Shown one piece after another: positions 18,206 through 26,588 of a stretch of DNA of 64,000 nt. Every line of letters starts with the position of its first letter. The first letter of the stretch is position 1. The position numbers were made by a program, and so were the translations under genes. The notes below the pieces were generated by a model that was not told where the DNA came from, made no database searches, and saw only the letters and a list, made by a program, of their open reading frames with translations. Location of the stretch: positions 62,001-126,000 of the forward strand of contig CACXBF010000008.1 of NCBI GenBank assembly GCA_902765855.1. The letters run 5' to 3'. Origin of the DNA: an uncultured Ruminococcus sp. Lineage in GTDB: Bacteria; Bacillota; Clostridia; Oscillospirales; Acutalibacteraceae.

Positions 18206-18313
18206 GCATATTTATCAAAAAATTTAAAATTTTGAACGATTTTGTCATTATATGATATTTATAAAAGCAGTATAAGCATAAGTTTCTTTTTACTACCTAA
18301 ATTATTGGTTAAT

Positions 18314-18347
18314 AAAAAGGTGGGGCAATAAGCTCCACCTTTTTTGC
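18314..18347 (-). terminator. Intrinsic terminator after the nitroreductase gene
   Basis: AAAAGGTGG pairs with CCACCTTTT with flanking A- and T-runs, so it can work in both directions; its place is just after the stop at 18361 on the minus strand. Confidence 0.8.
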
Positions 18348-18360
18348 TATTAGTGTTATT

Positions 18361-18870
18361 TTAAGAAAGAATTATATCACTGAGTGGCTTTCTATCCTTA
18401 TCGTGTCTATCAGGACTTTTGGGTTCGCAATCTGCATAGCCGATTGCAAGAATATTGATAGGCTCAACTCCATCAGTAATATTAAATTCTTCTTTGATTA
18501 CCTGTGGCTTAAATCTGCCTATCCAGAGAGTGCCGAGTCCGAGTTCTGTTGCCATAAGCATCATGTGGTCTGTAACTATTGTTGCGTCTATATCGCCAAA
18601 TTCCTTGCCGTCATATTTACGCTTCCACGATGTTGATGTATCATTACAGACAATTAAAACGCAAGGCGCTTTATAGAAATTTGTTGCCTTAGAAACCTTT
18701 TCCAAGCCTTCTGTATCAGTTACAACTATAATTTTAATTGGCTGATAATTTACAGCTGAAGGTGCAATTCTTCCTGCTTCAAGAATAGTATCAAGTTTTT
18801 CCTTTTCAACCGGCTTTTCGCTATATGAGCGAACAGAATATCTTTTTTTTGCTAATTCGAGAAAACTCAT
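18361..18870 (-). CDS. Nitroreductase family protein
   Basis: This 169-residue protein belongs to the short FMN-dependent nitroreductases, which reduce nitro groups, quinones or similar compounds with NAD(P)H. Family blocks are KKRYSVRSYSEKPVEKEKL at residues 8-26 (FMN phosphate contacts), GRIAPSAVNYQPIKIIVV, and ELGLGTLWIGRF near residue 110. FMN-binding position and length are normal for the class. A GGAGGTTT ribosome site precedes the ATG. It stands alone between the regulator and the sigma-like gene, all on the minus strand. Its true substrate is unknown. Confidence 0.92.
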   Translation of the reverse strand: MSFLELAKKRYSVRSYSEKPVEKEKLDTILEAGRIAPSAVNYQPIKIIVVTDTEGLEKVSKATNFYKAPCVLIVCNDTSTSWKRKYDGKEFGDIDATIVTDHMMLMATELGLGTLWIGRFKPQVIKEEFNITDGVEPINILAIGYADCEPKSPDRHDKDRKPLSDIILS

Positions 18871-18947
18871 AATAATAAACCTCCAGTGGATTTTGTTTGT
18901 TTAGATTATAGCATAAATTTGAAAAATAATAAACATCACTTTTGTGC

Positions 18948-21614
18948 TTACATATAGGAGAAATATAAACCATATTTTTTAGCGTATTTTTCAGTGTTAG
19001 AGCCTTTTTTAGCTACAAGTGTAACCTGAGTATTTGTAAAAATAGTGTCTTTATTATTATCAAGAGGAACGTCTGTATTTTCTATAAGATGTACAACCGC
19101 TTCTTTGTCCTTATATAGAGATACTGTCTCATCAAAAGTTATATTATTATTTTCGATTGTGCAAGTATCAAGTAGAGTACAGTCTGCAAAAGCATACAAA
19201 CGAATTCTATTTACACTTTTTGGAATGGTAATTTTTCTAATAGATGAACAATCATAAAAAGCGGTTAACCCTATTTCGGTTATACCATCTGGCAATGTTA
19301 TTTCAGTTAAAGCTTTACAGCCGGAAAAAAGTGACCATTCAATTTTTGTAACACCTGAAGGAATATTTATTTTTTTTAGAGATGCACAATCCAAAAAGGC
19401 TTTTGCTTTCATTGTTTTAAGACCTTTTGGAAGTGTTATTTCTGTTACAATTCCATTTCTTTGGAAAGCACAAAAACTTATTTCAGTAACACTTTCGGGA
19501 ACAGTATATGTTTTATCTGATTTATGAGAAGGATAGAAAAGTAATTTTGTAACATCTTTATTATATAATACACCATCAATAGATGTGAAATATTTGTTTT
19601 CCTTATCAACATAGATATTTTTCATATAAACACAATTGTAGAAAGGATTATATGATTGTGTATTATCTAGATTATCAAGAGAGATTGACTGAATATTTTT
19701 TGAGATAGTTACACTCTTGATTTGTGAGCAATTCTCAAATGCCATCGGGTCTATTCCTGTGACAATTTTACCTGAGTGTTTTTCAGGTATTACTATATCT
19801 TCAAGCTTACCGTTATATCCTACTATGTGTAATGTACCATTAGAGTATTCTTTATATACATAATTTTTTTCATCAGCTTTTATCTCTTGTGAACGGAGCT
19901 CTTCGGAAGTTGGTTCGTGTGAACTTTCAGTATTTGATGTTATTGTGATTGGAGTTTCTGTCATACCGTCTATAGAAATACTACTATTTTTGGCGGCATT
20001 TGAAATATAATATAAAGTTACGCCCGCTACAACGACAAAAGCCACACCTGCAACAGTAGCGATACCGGCTTTTGATTTAAGAAATTTACTAAGTTGTGAA
20101 GGTTCTTTATTTTGTTTTACACCTTGCTTTTTAACTTTCTTTTTAGGGGTATTACTTACACTGAAATTCGATTCTAATGTTCTCTGATATGGTTGAGGTT
20201 TTTGAGGAGCGTTGTTTGATGGCTGTTCTGAAACCGCTTGAACATTCTGCGTTTGTTTTGCAGTTGGTTCCTGTTGAGCTGGCTGTTGAGCCTGTTCGTA
20301 AGGATTGGAATATTCCTGTTGAGTTGGCTGTTGAGCCTGTTCGTAAGGATTCGCATATTCCTGCTGAGTTGGTTGTTGAGCCTGTTCGTAAGGATTTGCA
20401 TATTCCTGCTGAGTTGGCTGTTGAGGCTGTTCATAAGGATTCGCATATTCCTGTTGAGTTGGTTGTTGAGGCTGTTCATAAGGATTGGGATATTCCTGTT
20501 GAGCTGGTTGTTGAGGCTGTTCGTAAGGATTGGAATATTCCTGTTGAGTTGGCTGTTGAGGCTGTTCGTAAGGATTGGGATATTCCTGTTGAGCTGGTTG
20601 TTGAGCCTGTTCATAAGGATTCGCATATTCCTGTTGAGTTGGCTGTTGAGCCTGTTCGTAAGGATTGGAATATTCCTGTTGAGTTGGCTGTTGAGGCTGT
20701 TCATAAGGATTGGAATATTCCTGTTGAGTTGGCTGTTGAGGCTGTTCGTAAGGATTTGCATATTCCTGTTGAGTTGGCTGTTGAGCCTGTTTATAAGGAT
20801 TCGCATATTCCTGTTGAATTGGTTCGGGAGTTTGTTTATCAGCTTCAGTATTTTGTGATTGCTGTTCAGGCTCGGCAGGGGACGGAATGTTTAAAATTGA
20901 TTGTATATTGTTTGTTTCTTCAATTACAGCCTTTGAACTCGTTGGTGGTGTAATTATATTGCTCATAGGCGGTGCAGGGTGGAATAAAAATTGAGATTTT
21001 GCTAATTCCATAAGTGTAAATGGAACTGCACCGAGAGATACTGAACGCATAAGTCTGCCTTCTGATTCGGCTCTTGCAATTTCTTTTTTTATTTGCTCTC
21101 TTGCGGAGGAAAGTATGCACATTACTGTAGTTTCCGGTAAATCTATTGTTGAAGAAATAGCAGATACAGACATTTCCTGATAGTAGTGCATTATAGTAAG
21201 AAGTCGCTGGTCATCAGGAAGATTTTCAAGTATATCTTTTACAACATTTCTTGTATCTTTATCATCAATAGTTTCCTGTGGAAGTTTGTCGAAGTTATCT
21301 TCATCGTTCCACTCAAAGTTTTCAACGATATTACTAAAAGCTGTTGAATTTTTTTCTGTTATAAATATGTAAGCAGAATATGCGGCAATTCTATTGAGCC
21401 ATATATCGAAGATTTCAGGTTTATCGAGAGTATCTAAATTTTCGAATGCGTGGGTATAGCTTTCTTTCATTATATTTAGTGCATCTTGGTCGTTTTTAGT
21501 TATGTTAAGTACAGCAAAAAATAATGAGTCTTTTGTTAGATTATATAGTGTTTCATAAGCTGTTTCATCACCGGTTAAGGCACTATGAACATATTTTGAG
21601 AAATAGTTATCCAT
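18948..21614 (-). CDS. Sigma-70/ECF-like protein fused to a Gln-Pro repeat linker, membrane segment and BspA-type LRR domain
   Basis: Residues 1-180 look like an ECF sigma factor: region 2 with DALNIMKESYTHAFENLDTL and FDIWLNRIAAYSAYIF, then region 4 with NLPDDQRLLTIMHYYQEMSV, ISSTIDLPETTV and LSSAREQIKKE. A disordered part follows, with twelve 15-residue repeats of the form NPYEQAQQPTQQEYA (about residues 267-446). A Lys-rich stretch precedes one membrane segment (GIATVAGVAFVVVAGVTLYY, about 517-537). The rest is a BspA-like leucine-rich domain (repeats such as EITLPKGLKTMKAKAFLDC). The predicted layout is sigma domain inside, LRR outside. Whether it binds RNA polymerase or only borrows the fold is unknown. 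It is a single gene with a GGAGG site before the ATG. Confidence 0.8.
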   Translation of the reverse strand: MDNYFSKYVHSALTGDETAYETLYNLTKDSLFFAVLNITKNDQDALNIMKESYTHAFENLDTLDKPEIFDIWLNRIAAYSAYIFITEKNSTAFSNIVENFEWNDEDNFDKLPQETIDDKDTRNVVKDILENLPDDQRLLTIMHYYQEMSVSAISSTIDLPETTVMCILSSAREQIKKEIARAESEGRLMRSVSLGAVPFTLMELAKSQFLFHPAPPMSNIITPPTSSKAVIEETNNIQSILNIPSPAEPEQQSQNTEADKQTPEPIQQEYANPYKQAQQPTQQEYANPYEQPQQPTQQEYSNPYEQPQQPTQQEYSNPYEQAQQPTQQEYANPYEQAQQPAQQEYPNPYEQPQQPTQQEYSNPYEQPQQPAQQEYPNPYEQPQQPTQQEYANPYEQPQQPTQQEYANPYEQAQQPTQQEYANPYEQAQQPTQQEYSNPYEQAQQPAQQEPTAKQTQNVQAVSEQPSNNAPQKPQPYQRTLESNFSVSNTPKKKVKKQGVKQNKEPSQLSKFLKSKAGIATVAGVAFVVVAGVTLYYISNAAKNSSISIDGMTETPITITSNTESSHEPTSEELRSQEIKADEKNYVYKEYSNGTLHIVGYNGKLEDIVIPEKHSGKIVTGIDPMAFENCSQIKSVTISKNIQSISLDNLDNTQSYNPFYNCVYMKNIYVDKENKYFTSIDGVLYNKDVTKLLFYPSHKSDKTYTVPESVTEISFCAFQRNGIVTEITLPKGLKTMKAKAFLDCASLKKINIPSGVTKIEWSLFSGCKALTEITLPDGITEIGLTAFYDCSSIRKITIPKSVNRIRLYAFADCTLLDTCTIENNNITFDETVSLYKDKEAVVHLIENTDVPLDNNKDTIFTNTQVTLVAKKGSNTEKYAKKYGLYFSYM
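20270..20812 (-). repeat. 45-bp in-frame tandem repeat (12 units) inside the sigma-LRR gene
   Basis: Twelve consecutive 45-bp units encode 15-residue repeats that vary mainly at A/P before QQ, at A/T before QQEY, and at A/S/P before NPY. Units differ by a few bases, so the array is not freshly amplified. Because 45 is divisible by three and the units lack stops, the opposite strand also shows long open frames here, which I treat as artefacts. Confidence 0.95.
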
Positions 21615-21904
21615 AATTAAACCTCCGAGCCGTAGGTGTTTTATTATACGGCGAAATAATTAAAAAGTTTAAAGAGTTTTCAATTTAACTTATTAACTTT
21701 TATACATATCTATATTTTAACTAAAAATTAGAAAAATTTCAATCTGTTTAGAGAAATTATAGCAAATAAATATTATATTTTTTATCTGAGTAAGCTTTTT
21801 CATTGAAAGTTTAGTTTGTAAATGTTAAAATTAGATTGTTTGATTTATGTTAGACGTTTTGAGGGATTACCCACAAATTAGATTATCAGAAATGGAGAAA
21901 TAAT

Positions 21905-23134
21905 ATGTCGCTTAAAAACAGAGAATATCCTCGTGCAGAAATTTCAAGAAAGGCGGAAACTTCACTTATTGGCGGAAGCACATGGGTTTATGATACAGAA
22001 GTTAAAAAGATTTTCGGAGAAATCGAGGACGGAAATCTTATAGATGTTGTAAACAATCGTGGAAGATATATGGGTACAGGATATTATAACTCCCACTCGA
22101 AAATTCGTATAAGGGTTATTTCACAAAATGCAAATGACCGTTTTGATTATTCATTCTATGAACGCAGAGTAAGATATGCTTGGGAATATCGCAAGACTGT
22201 TATGCGTGATGACCTGAATTGCTGTCGTATTATATTCGGTGAGGCTGACGGTTTCCCTGGACTTACTGTGGATAAGTTTGATGATATACTTGTAACTCAG
22301 ACGCTTTCTCTTGGAACAGAGCGTGTTAAGCCTTTGATTTTTAAGGCACTTGTTAAAATTCTTACTGAAGACGGCTTTAATATTCGTGGAATATTTGAAA
22401 GAAATGATGTTGGTATTCGCCGTCTTGAAGGAATGGAGGAAAACAAGGGATTTTTTAAGATTGACGGACTTGATATTCCTGATTCAACTGAGGTAACTAT
22501 TGTAGAAAATGGAATTAAATATTATGTGGATTTTGAAAATGGTCAGAAAACAGGATTTTTCCTAGACCAAAAATTTAACCGCAGGGCCGCTGCAAAATTG
22601 GCAAAAGGCAGACGAGTTCTTGACTGCTTTACACATACAGGTTCTTTTGCACTTAATTGTGCTTATGGCGGAGCAGAGCATGTTTGTGCTGTTGATATTT
22701 CTGAGGACGCAGTTGGTTTTGCAAAAAGAAATGCCGAACTTAATGGTCTTGAGGATAAGATGAGCTTTAAAGCAGTTAATGTTTTTGATTTGTTGCCGAA
22801 TCTTCCAACTGCAGATGAAAAATATGATTATGTTATTCTTGACCCACCTGCTTTTACGAAATCTCGTGCAACTGTTGATAGTGCAATTCGTGGATATAAA
22901 GAAATAAATCTTCGTGCTATGAAGTTACTGCCAAGAGGCGGTTATCTTGCTACTTGTTCTTGTTCGCACTTTATGACAGATGAACTTTTCCGCACAATGC
23001 TTAAATCTGCCGCATTTGACGCTCATGTTGAGCTTCGTCAGATAGAAGCTCGTCAGCAAGCTCCTGACCACCCGATACTTTGGAATATGCAGGAAACAAA
23101 TTATCTCAAGTTCTATCTCTTCCAAGTTGTTTGA
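21905..23134 (+). CDS. RlmI-like class I SAM-dependent rRNA methyltransferase
   Basis: This protein has an N-terminal PUA-like RNA-binding part (YPRAEISRKAE onward, to about residue 80), a middle EEHAD-like domain (CCRIIFGEADGFPGLTVDKF at about 105-124), and a Rossmann methyltransferase with RRVLDCFTHTGSFALNCA as the SAM loop. Catalysis is marked by YVILDPPAFTKSR and the cysteine block YLATCSCSHFM, the two features of m5C 23S rRNA methyltransferases such as RlmI. The length of 409 is near RlmI's 396. AATGGAGAAATAAT precedes the ATG. It is monocistronic with a shared terminator downstream. The exact nucleotide modified cannot be given. Confidence 0.93.
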   Translation: MSLKNREYPRAEISRKAETSLIGGSTWVYDTEVKKIFGEIEDGNLIDVVNNRGRYMGTGYYNSHSKIRIRVISQNANDRFDYSFYERRVRYAWEYRKTVMRDDLNCCRIIFGEADGFPGLTVDKFDDILVTQTLSLGTERVKPLIFKALVKILTEDGFNIRGIFERNDVGIRRLEGMEENKGFFKIDGLDIPDSTEVTIVENGIKYYVDFENGQKTGFFLDQKFNRRAAAKLAKGRRVLDCFTHTGSFALNCAYGGAEHVCAVDISEDAVGFAKRNAELNGLEDKMSFKAVNVFDLLPNLPTADEKYDYVILDPPAFTKSRATVDSAIRGYKEINLRAMKLLPRGGYLATCSCSHFMTDELFRTMLKSAAFDAHVELRQIEARQQAPDHPILWNMQETNYLKFYLFQVV

Positions 23135-23148
23135 TGATTTTAAATAGA

Positions 23149-23188
23149 AAATTCGCACAGGCTTTTAACGGCTTGTGCGAATTTTTTT
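23149..23188. terminator. Bidirectional terminator between the RlmI-like and Fic genes
   Basis: AAATTCGCACA at 23149-23159 pairs with TGTGCGAATTT at 23174-23184, then TTTTT on the plus strand; it also sits at the 3' end of the convergent Fic gene. Confidence 0.85.
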
Positions 23189-23795
23189 ATTTTAAATCTT
23201 CTGTTTTGAATAAATCATAGCCTTCATAATGATAGCTTGCGTCAATGCCTTTCATATAGATATTACGATCATTGATTTTATCTATAAGAGCACTTTTTAA
23301 TAGAAATTTGATTTCAATATCTTTTACTGGACTTCGTTCCATAGCAAGTAAATAATCCTCTTTATTAACTTTGCTCCAATCAATAACCTGACCTAATTCT
23401 TTCTTTAAAATAGCGTCAAGCCATATTCTTGTACTTCGTCCGTTTCCCTCTCGAAATGGGTGAGCAACATTCATTTCAACATATTTTTCAATGATTTCAT
23501 CAAAGGTAGATTGTGGCATTTTTGAAATGCTTTCAAGTGCCTCAGAAAGATACATTATAGAGGCAAATCTGAAACCGCCCTTAGCAATATTTACTTCACG
23601 AATTTTGCCTGCAAAATCGTAAATATCTTCAAATAGATATTTATGAATCTGCGATAGACCTTTAAATGTGCCAACCTCAAAAGTATCTAATAAGCCGGTT
23701 TCAAAAAGTTCAAGAGCTTTTGTTTTACTGATTTTTTCTTCTGTGTGGGCAAGTTCTAAGGAATCTGTAATGCCTAATTTATTTTTAAAAGTCAT
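23187..23795 (-). CDS. Fic/DOC family protein, class III-like, probable AMP transferase
   Basis: The Fic active-site loop is [16 protein letters not shown] at about residues 111-126, matching HPFx(D/E)GNGRxxR with the catalytic His, so the enzyme should transfer AMP (or another phosphate-linked group) to a target protein. The usual beta-hairpin target flap is [11 protein letters not shown]. Near the C-terminus, SYHYEG at about 188-193 fits the (S/T)xxxE(G/N) inhibitory motif; a C-terminal copy of this motif defines self-inhibited class III Fic proteins such as Neisseria NmFic. The size of 202 also fits. It needs no separate antitoxin. The target is unknown. AAAGGAGC precedes the ATG; the gene is divergent from the mazF unit. 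Confidence 0.9.
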   Translation of the reverse strand: MTFKNKLGITDSLELAHTEEKISKTKALELFETGLLDTFEVGTFKGLSQIHKYLFEDIYDFAGKIREVNIAKGGFRFASIMYLSEALESISKMPQSTFDEIIEKYVEMNVAHPFREGNGRSTRIWLDAILKKELGQVIDWSKVNKEDYLLAMERSPVKDIEIKFLLKSALIDKINDRNIYMKGIDASYHYEGYDLFKTEDLK

Positions 23796-23911
23796 ATAAA
23801 AAGCTCCTTTTAATGATGTTTATGCTATGAAAATTTTCAGTATTTAATAAAGTATAATATAAAATTTTGATGTTTTCAATATGGTTTATTACATAAGGTG
23901 GCACTTGGCTT

Positions 23912-24028
23912 TTGCAAGAATATTATGTTAATGTGCTGGATGATTATGTTTATTTTTCCGAAAATCGGACAAGAATAATATTGCCGGCACAAAATAAAAT
24001 TTCGGAGAGTGAAAGCTGTGAATATTAA
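23912..24028 (+). CDS. Possible small leader ORF (38 aa) overlapping mazF
   Basis: A TTG at 23912 lies ten bases after AAGGTGG (23895-23901) and opens a 38-residue frame that ends at 24028, overlapping the mazF start by 11 bases. The product would be polar with a [15 protein letters not shown] core. It is far smaller than a MazE antitoxin and I do not recognise it. It may be a translational-coupling leader, an eroded antitoxin, or chance. The overlap and ribosome site are the only support. Confidence 0.3.
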   Translation: MQEYYVNVLDDYVYFSENRTRIILPAQNKISESESCEY

Positions 24029-24383
24029 ACGAGGAGATATATATTATGCGGATTTAAGTCCCGTTGTAGGCTCTGAACAAGGCGGCGTAAGACCTGTTTT
24101 AATCATTCAGAATGACATCGGCAATAGATATAGTCCAACTGTAATTGCTGCGGCTATCACAAGCCGAAGCACTAAGGCGAACTTGCCAACGCATATTCGT
24201 CTTATGGCCAATGAGAGCGGTCTTGCTAAGGATTCTGTTGTGCTTTTGGAACAGATTCGCACAATAGATAAACGCAGACTAAAAGAGCGTATGGGTTCTC
24301 TCGACCTTGGCGAAATGGGAAAGGTTGATGAAGCACTTTCTATTAGTTTTGGTTTGGGTGTTGAGCATAATACGATTACATAA
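24018..24383 (+). CDS. mazF: MazF/PemK-family mRNA interferase toxin (EndoA-like)
   Basis: EndoA/MazF toxins cut single-stranded mRNA at short sites. The protein begins [20 protein letters not shown], the classic Firmicute EndoA start, followed by [12 protein letters not shown] with the catalytic Arg, then AAAITSR and [14 protein letters not shown], all conserved. The length of 121 is close to Bacillus EndoA (116). I chose the GTG at 24018, eight bases after GGAGAG; a GTG at 24009 overlaps that site. No recognisable MazE-type antitoxin is next to it, which is odd for a chromosomal toxin; a 38-residue overlapping frame precedes it. Two unknown genes follow on the same strand. Confidence 0.93.
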   Translation: MNIKRGDIYYADLSPVVGSEQGGVRPVLIIQNDIGNRYSPTVIAAAITSRSTKANLPTHIRLMANESGLAKDSVVLLEQIRTIDKRRLKERMGSLDLGEMGKVDEALSISFGLGVEHNTIT

Positions 24384-24445
24384 ATAATATGTAATCGTAG
24401 AATTTTGAGTTAAAATATTTAGGAATACTTTTAAGGGGAATTTTT

Positions 24446-24661
24446 ATGGATAGTAAAAATATTAATAAGGTCGATTTAAACAAGGCAAAACATTATCCTA
24501 ATGATAAGGAAACCGAAGTTCGTGAAGAAGCTTTAAAACAGTTTAATCCTGTTTCAAGCACAACCGATTGTACGGGGCTTATTCCTTTTGCAGCTCAGGG
24601 TGAGGGAGAACTTGAATCATATCGTGAGATAATTCAATATACGCCGCCTTATGAAAAATAA
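24446..24661 (+). CDS. Hypothetical protein, 71 aa
   Basis: This small hydrophilic protein has no membrane segment or signal. The N-terminal half is Lys/Asn/Glu-rich, the C-terminal half holds TTDCTGLIPFAAQGEGE and ends with a YTPPYEK tail. It starts with ATG after AAGGGGAA. I do not recognise a family. It is 62 bp after mazF and 14 bp before the next unknown gene, so the three may share a transcript. A role in toxin control is possible but only by position. Confidence 0.65.
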   Translation: MDSKNINKVDLNKAKHYPNDKETEVREEALKQFNPVSSTTDCTGLIPFAAQGEGELESYREIIQYTPPYEK

Positions 24662-24675
24662 TTATAGGTATTGCT

Positions 24676-25164
24676 ATGATAAATATAAAAATCTTGGGGA
24701 AAAATAAAGAACTTTTTAACTGTGTTTGCAAGTCTATTGAGCGTTATGGCGATATGATTTGCAAACAAAGGAGTATTTCGATATCTACTGCCTCGGAAGC
24801 TTTTAACGAGCTTTCGGGCAGTTCTATTGCTGTTTTTTGCAGTGGCTTTAAAGGAAAAATATATGGAGAGAATTTTCTTGCGATATTTTCTTCGGAAAAT
24901 CGCAATGCTATAGATATGCTTAACGGCAGCAGTAATATTGCAATTTCGTGCGGAATGTCGCTAAAGGATACATTGAGTACGGCAAGCATTGCTGATGAAA
25001 TGAATATGGTGAGTTTGCAAAGAGCAATACGCACGATTGACGGAGAACTTATTGAGCCAAGAGATTTTTATATTAAGGGTAATTGTGAACTTTACTCCTC
25101 TTTAGCTTCAAGTGCAATTCTTCTCTTGCTTGGGGTTACACCCGAAAACGGTTTTGAGTTTTAA
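24676..25164 (+). CDS. Hypothetical protein, 162 aa
   Basis: I do not recognise this protein. It alternates strands and helices in a Rossmann-like way: INIKILGKNKELFNCVCKSI at the start, then SSIAVFCSGFKGKIY and NFLAIFSSENRNAID, and ends hydrophobic with SSLASSAILLLLGVTPENGF. Five cysteines are spread out without a metal-binding pattern. No signal peptide is seen. The start ATG at 24676 lacks a strong ribosome site, so translation may depend on coupling with the 71-residue gene 14 bp upstream. The gap to the SASP gene is 136 bp with its own promoter, so it likely ends the mazF unit. Confidence 0.6.
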   Translation: MINIKILGKNKELFNCVCKSIERYGDMICKQRSISISTASEAFNELSGSSIAVFCSGFKGKIYGENFLAIFSSENRNAIDMLNGSSNIAISCGMSLKDTLSTASIADEMNMVSLQRAIRTIDGELIEPRDFYIKGNCELYSSLASSAILLLLGVTPENGFEF

Positions 25165-25218
25165 GATAAAAAATTCCAAAATAGATAAAATTTACATTTA
25201 ATATTAAGCTTATAACGA

Positions 25219-25225
25219 CATAATA
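25219..25225 (+). promoter_or_regulatory. Possible sigma-G-like -10 element for the SASP gene
   Basis: CATAATA at 25219-25225 matches the sigma-G/F -10 pattern CATnnTA, 75 bases upstream of the start. No clear -35 (GnATR) is found at the expected spacing, so the assignment leans on the known sigma-G control of SASP genes. Confidence 0.3.
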
Positions 25226-25300
25226 TAATAGTGCAAACGCAAAACAACAAAATCAAAAATCAAAACATCAAAAAAATTTAAAAACAAAGGAGAAATAATT

Positions 25301-25498
25301 ATGTCAAGCAACAACAATCAACTCAATGTACCACAGGCAAAGGAAGCTATGGAACGTTTTAAGATGGAATGTGCAAGCGAAGTAGGCGTAAATCTCAAGC
25401 AGGGTTATAACGGCGACATCTCTGCAAGAGAAGCAGGTTCAGTAGGCGGTCAGATGGTTAAGAAGATGATTGAAGCTTACGAGAACGGTATGAAATAA
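25301..25498 (+). CDS. Alpha/beta-type small acid-soluble spore protein
   Basis: SASPs coat and protect DNA inside the dormant spore and are degraded by the GPR protease at germination. The 65-residue protein carries both family blocks: FKMECASEVGVNLKQGYNG, containing the GPR cleavage region (usually E-I/F-A-x-E; here E-C-A-S-E), and AREAGSVGGQMVKKMIE, the DNA-binding C-terminal helix. The ribosome site AAGGAG precedes the ATG. Expression is expected only in the forespore. It shows that the host has the genes of a spore-former. The Cys in the cleavage region is a slight departure from the consensus. Confidence 0.95.
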   Translation: MSSNNNQLNVPQAKEAMERFKMECASEVGVNLKQGYNGDISAREAGSVGGQMVKKMIEAYENGMK

Positions 25499-25553
25499 GC
25501 AGTGCATTAAAGCACCTTATGATTTAAACTTCTAAACAAATTTGAAATAAACT

Positions 25554-25592
25554 AAAAAGCGTGGCGAAGAATACTTCGTCACGCTTTTGTTT
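25554..25592 (+). terminator. Intrinsic terminator after the SASP gene
   Basis: AAAAGCGTGGCGAAG pairs with CTTCGTCACGCTTTT with a 4-base loop and one mismatch, followed by a T-rich tail. Confidence 0.85.
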
Positions 25593-25698
25593 ATATAAAA
25601 CATAAGTTATATAAAATGAAAAGTTTCTTTCAAACCTTTTCAAAGTTATTATGAATTAACAGCTATTATTGAACTCACTTATAAAGATATTGCTGAGC

Positions 25699-26406
25699 TT
25701 ATTGGAACATATCCTTATCAGGCTTATTTTTTACTTTTTTATAGCTGGTTAGCTTATCGTTACTATCACAGACCGCAAGAAATACATCAGAAATTCGGTT
25801 TATATTTTGCTCTTTAAGCTTTTTGTTTAGCCAAGTAATATCTTTACCGGAAAATTTCAGATTGCCTGTCAGGACTTTGCCGTCAATTATAAGAGTTATA
25901 AGAGGTTCGTCTTTATCAGGGAAAAGGGCTATATCTTTAGGGATTAACGGGCGTGACTCGGATTTTGGAAGGACAGAAAGTTTTCCGTTTTCTTCGAGAA
26001 AAGCCGCTTCTAATTCGCTTATATTAAAATATCCGTTAATTCTTAGCTGTGAAAGAAATTCGTTCATATCTATACGGGCTTTTTTGAAATTTTTATAGAA
26101 AAGCTTATTGTTTTTATATAATACAAGGGTTTTACCATTTAAAAATCTTCTGAGCTTTATATTCTTGTTGGCAAGAATCGAAATTAAAACAGTTACTACT
26201 CCATAGATTATCATTGCAAGAAGTGGCTTGAGAAAATCGTCCTCAAGAGAGGTTGCCATTTCTGCGGCAATAGAGCCAATAGTTATTCCGTTAATATAAT
26301 CAAACATATTAAGCTCTGACATCTGACGGTTTCCAATGAGTTTTGTAAGCAAAAAAAGCACTATAATAGAACCTATTGAGGTTAGTGCAACATTAAGTAA
26401 ATCCAC
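25699..26406 (-). CDS. DUF421 family membrane protein (YetF-like)
   Basis: Three membrane helices occupy about residues 1-80 (LTSIGSIIVLFLLTKLIG, FDYINGITIGSIAAEMAT and LLAMIIYGVVTVLISIL). The conserved DUF421 block RQMSELNMFDYINGITIGSI is clear. The cytosolic C-terminal part has the family LVLYKNNKL and LRINGYFNISELEAAFLEEN stretch, then SVLPKSESRPL, the usual YetF end domain. The family is widespread in endospore formers and some members act in sporulation or germination, but the molecular role is not known. The length of 235 is normal. It is divergent from the LytTR unit and follows the SASP terminator. Confidence 0.9.
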   Translation of the reverse strand: MDLLNVALTSIGSIIVLFLLTKLIGNRQMSELNMFDYINGITIGSIAAEMATSLEDDFLKPLLAMIIYGVVTVLISILANKNIKLRRFLNGKTLVLYKNNKLFYKNFKKARIDMNEFLSQLRINGYFNISELEAAFLEENGKLSVLPKSESRPLIPKDIALFPDKDEPLITLIIDGKVLTGNLKFSGKDITWLNKKLKEQNINRISDVFLAVCDSNDKLTSYKKVKNKPDKDMFQ

Positions 26407-26588
26407 AAATATTCCTCTTTTCTTATAATAATACTGGAATTATTTTAACCATATTATCCCGAAAAATTCATTTTTATTCAGACGACCAAAGCTGAGTGCA
26501 GTTTAGATACCATTAAATGCATTTTACCTGAATTTGGTTTACGCAACGATTTTTATGTGATATAGTTTATTTGTAAGGAGGTTATGAG

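Noticed and set aside
20177..20953. Long plus-strand frames opposite the 45-bp repeats (also 20238-20858 and minus 20174-20806)
   Set aside because: They arise only because the repeat unit is a multiple of three without stops in several frames; the minus-strand frame of 888 residues has real domains on both sides.
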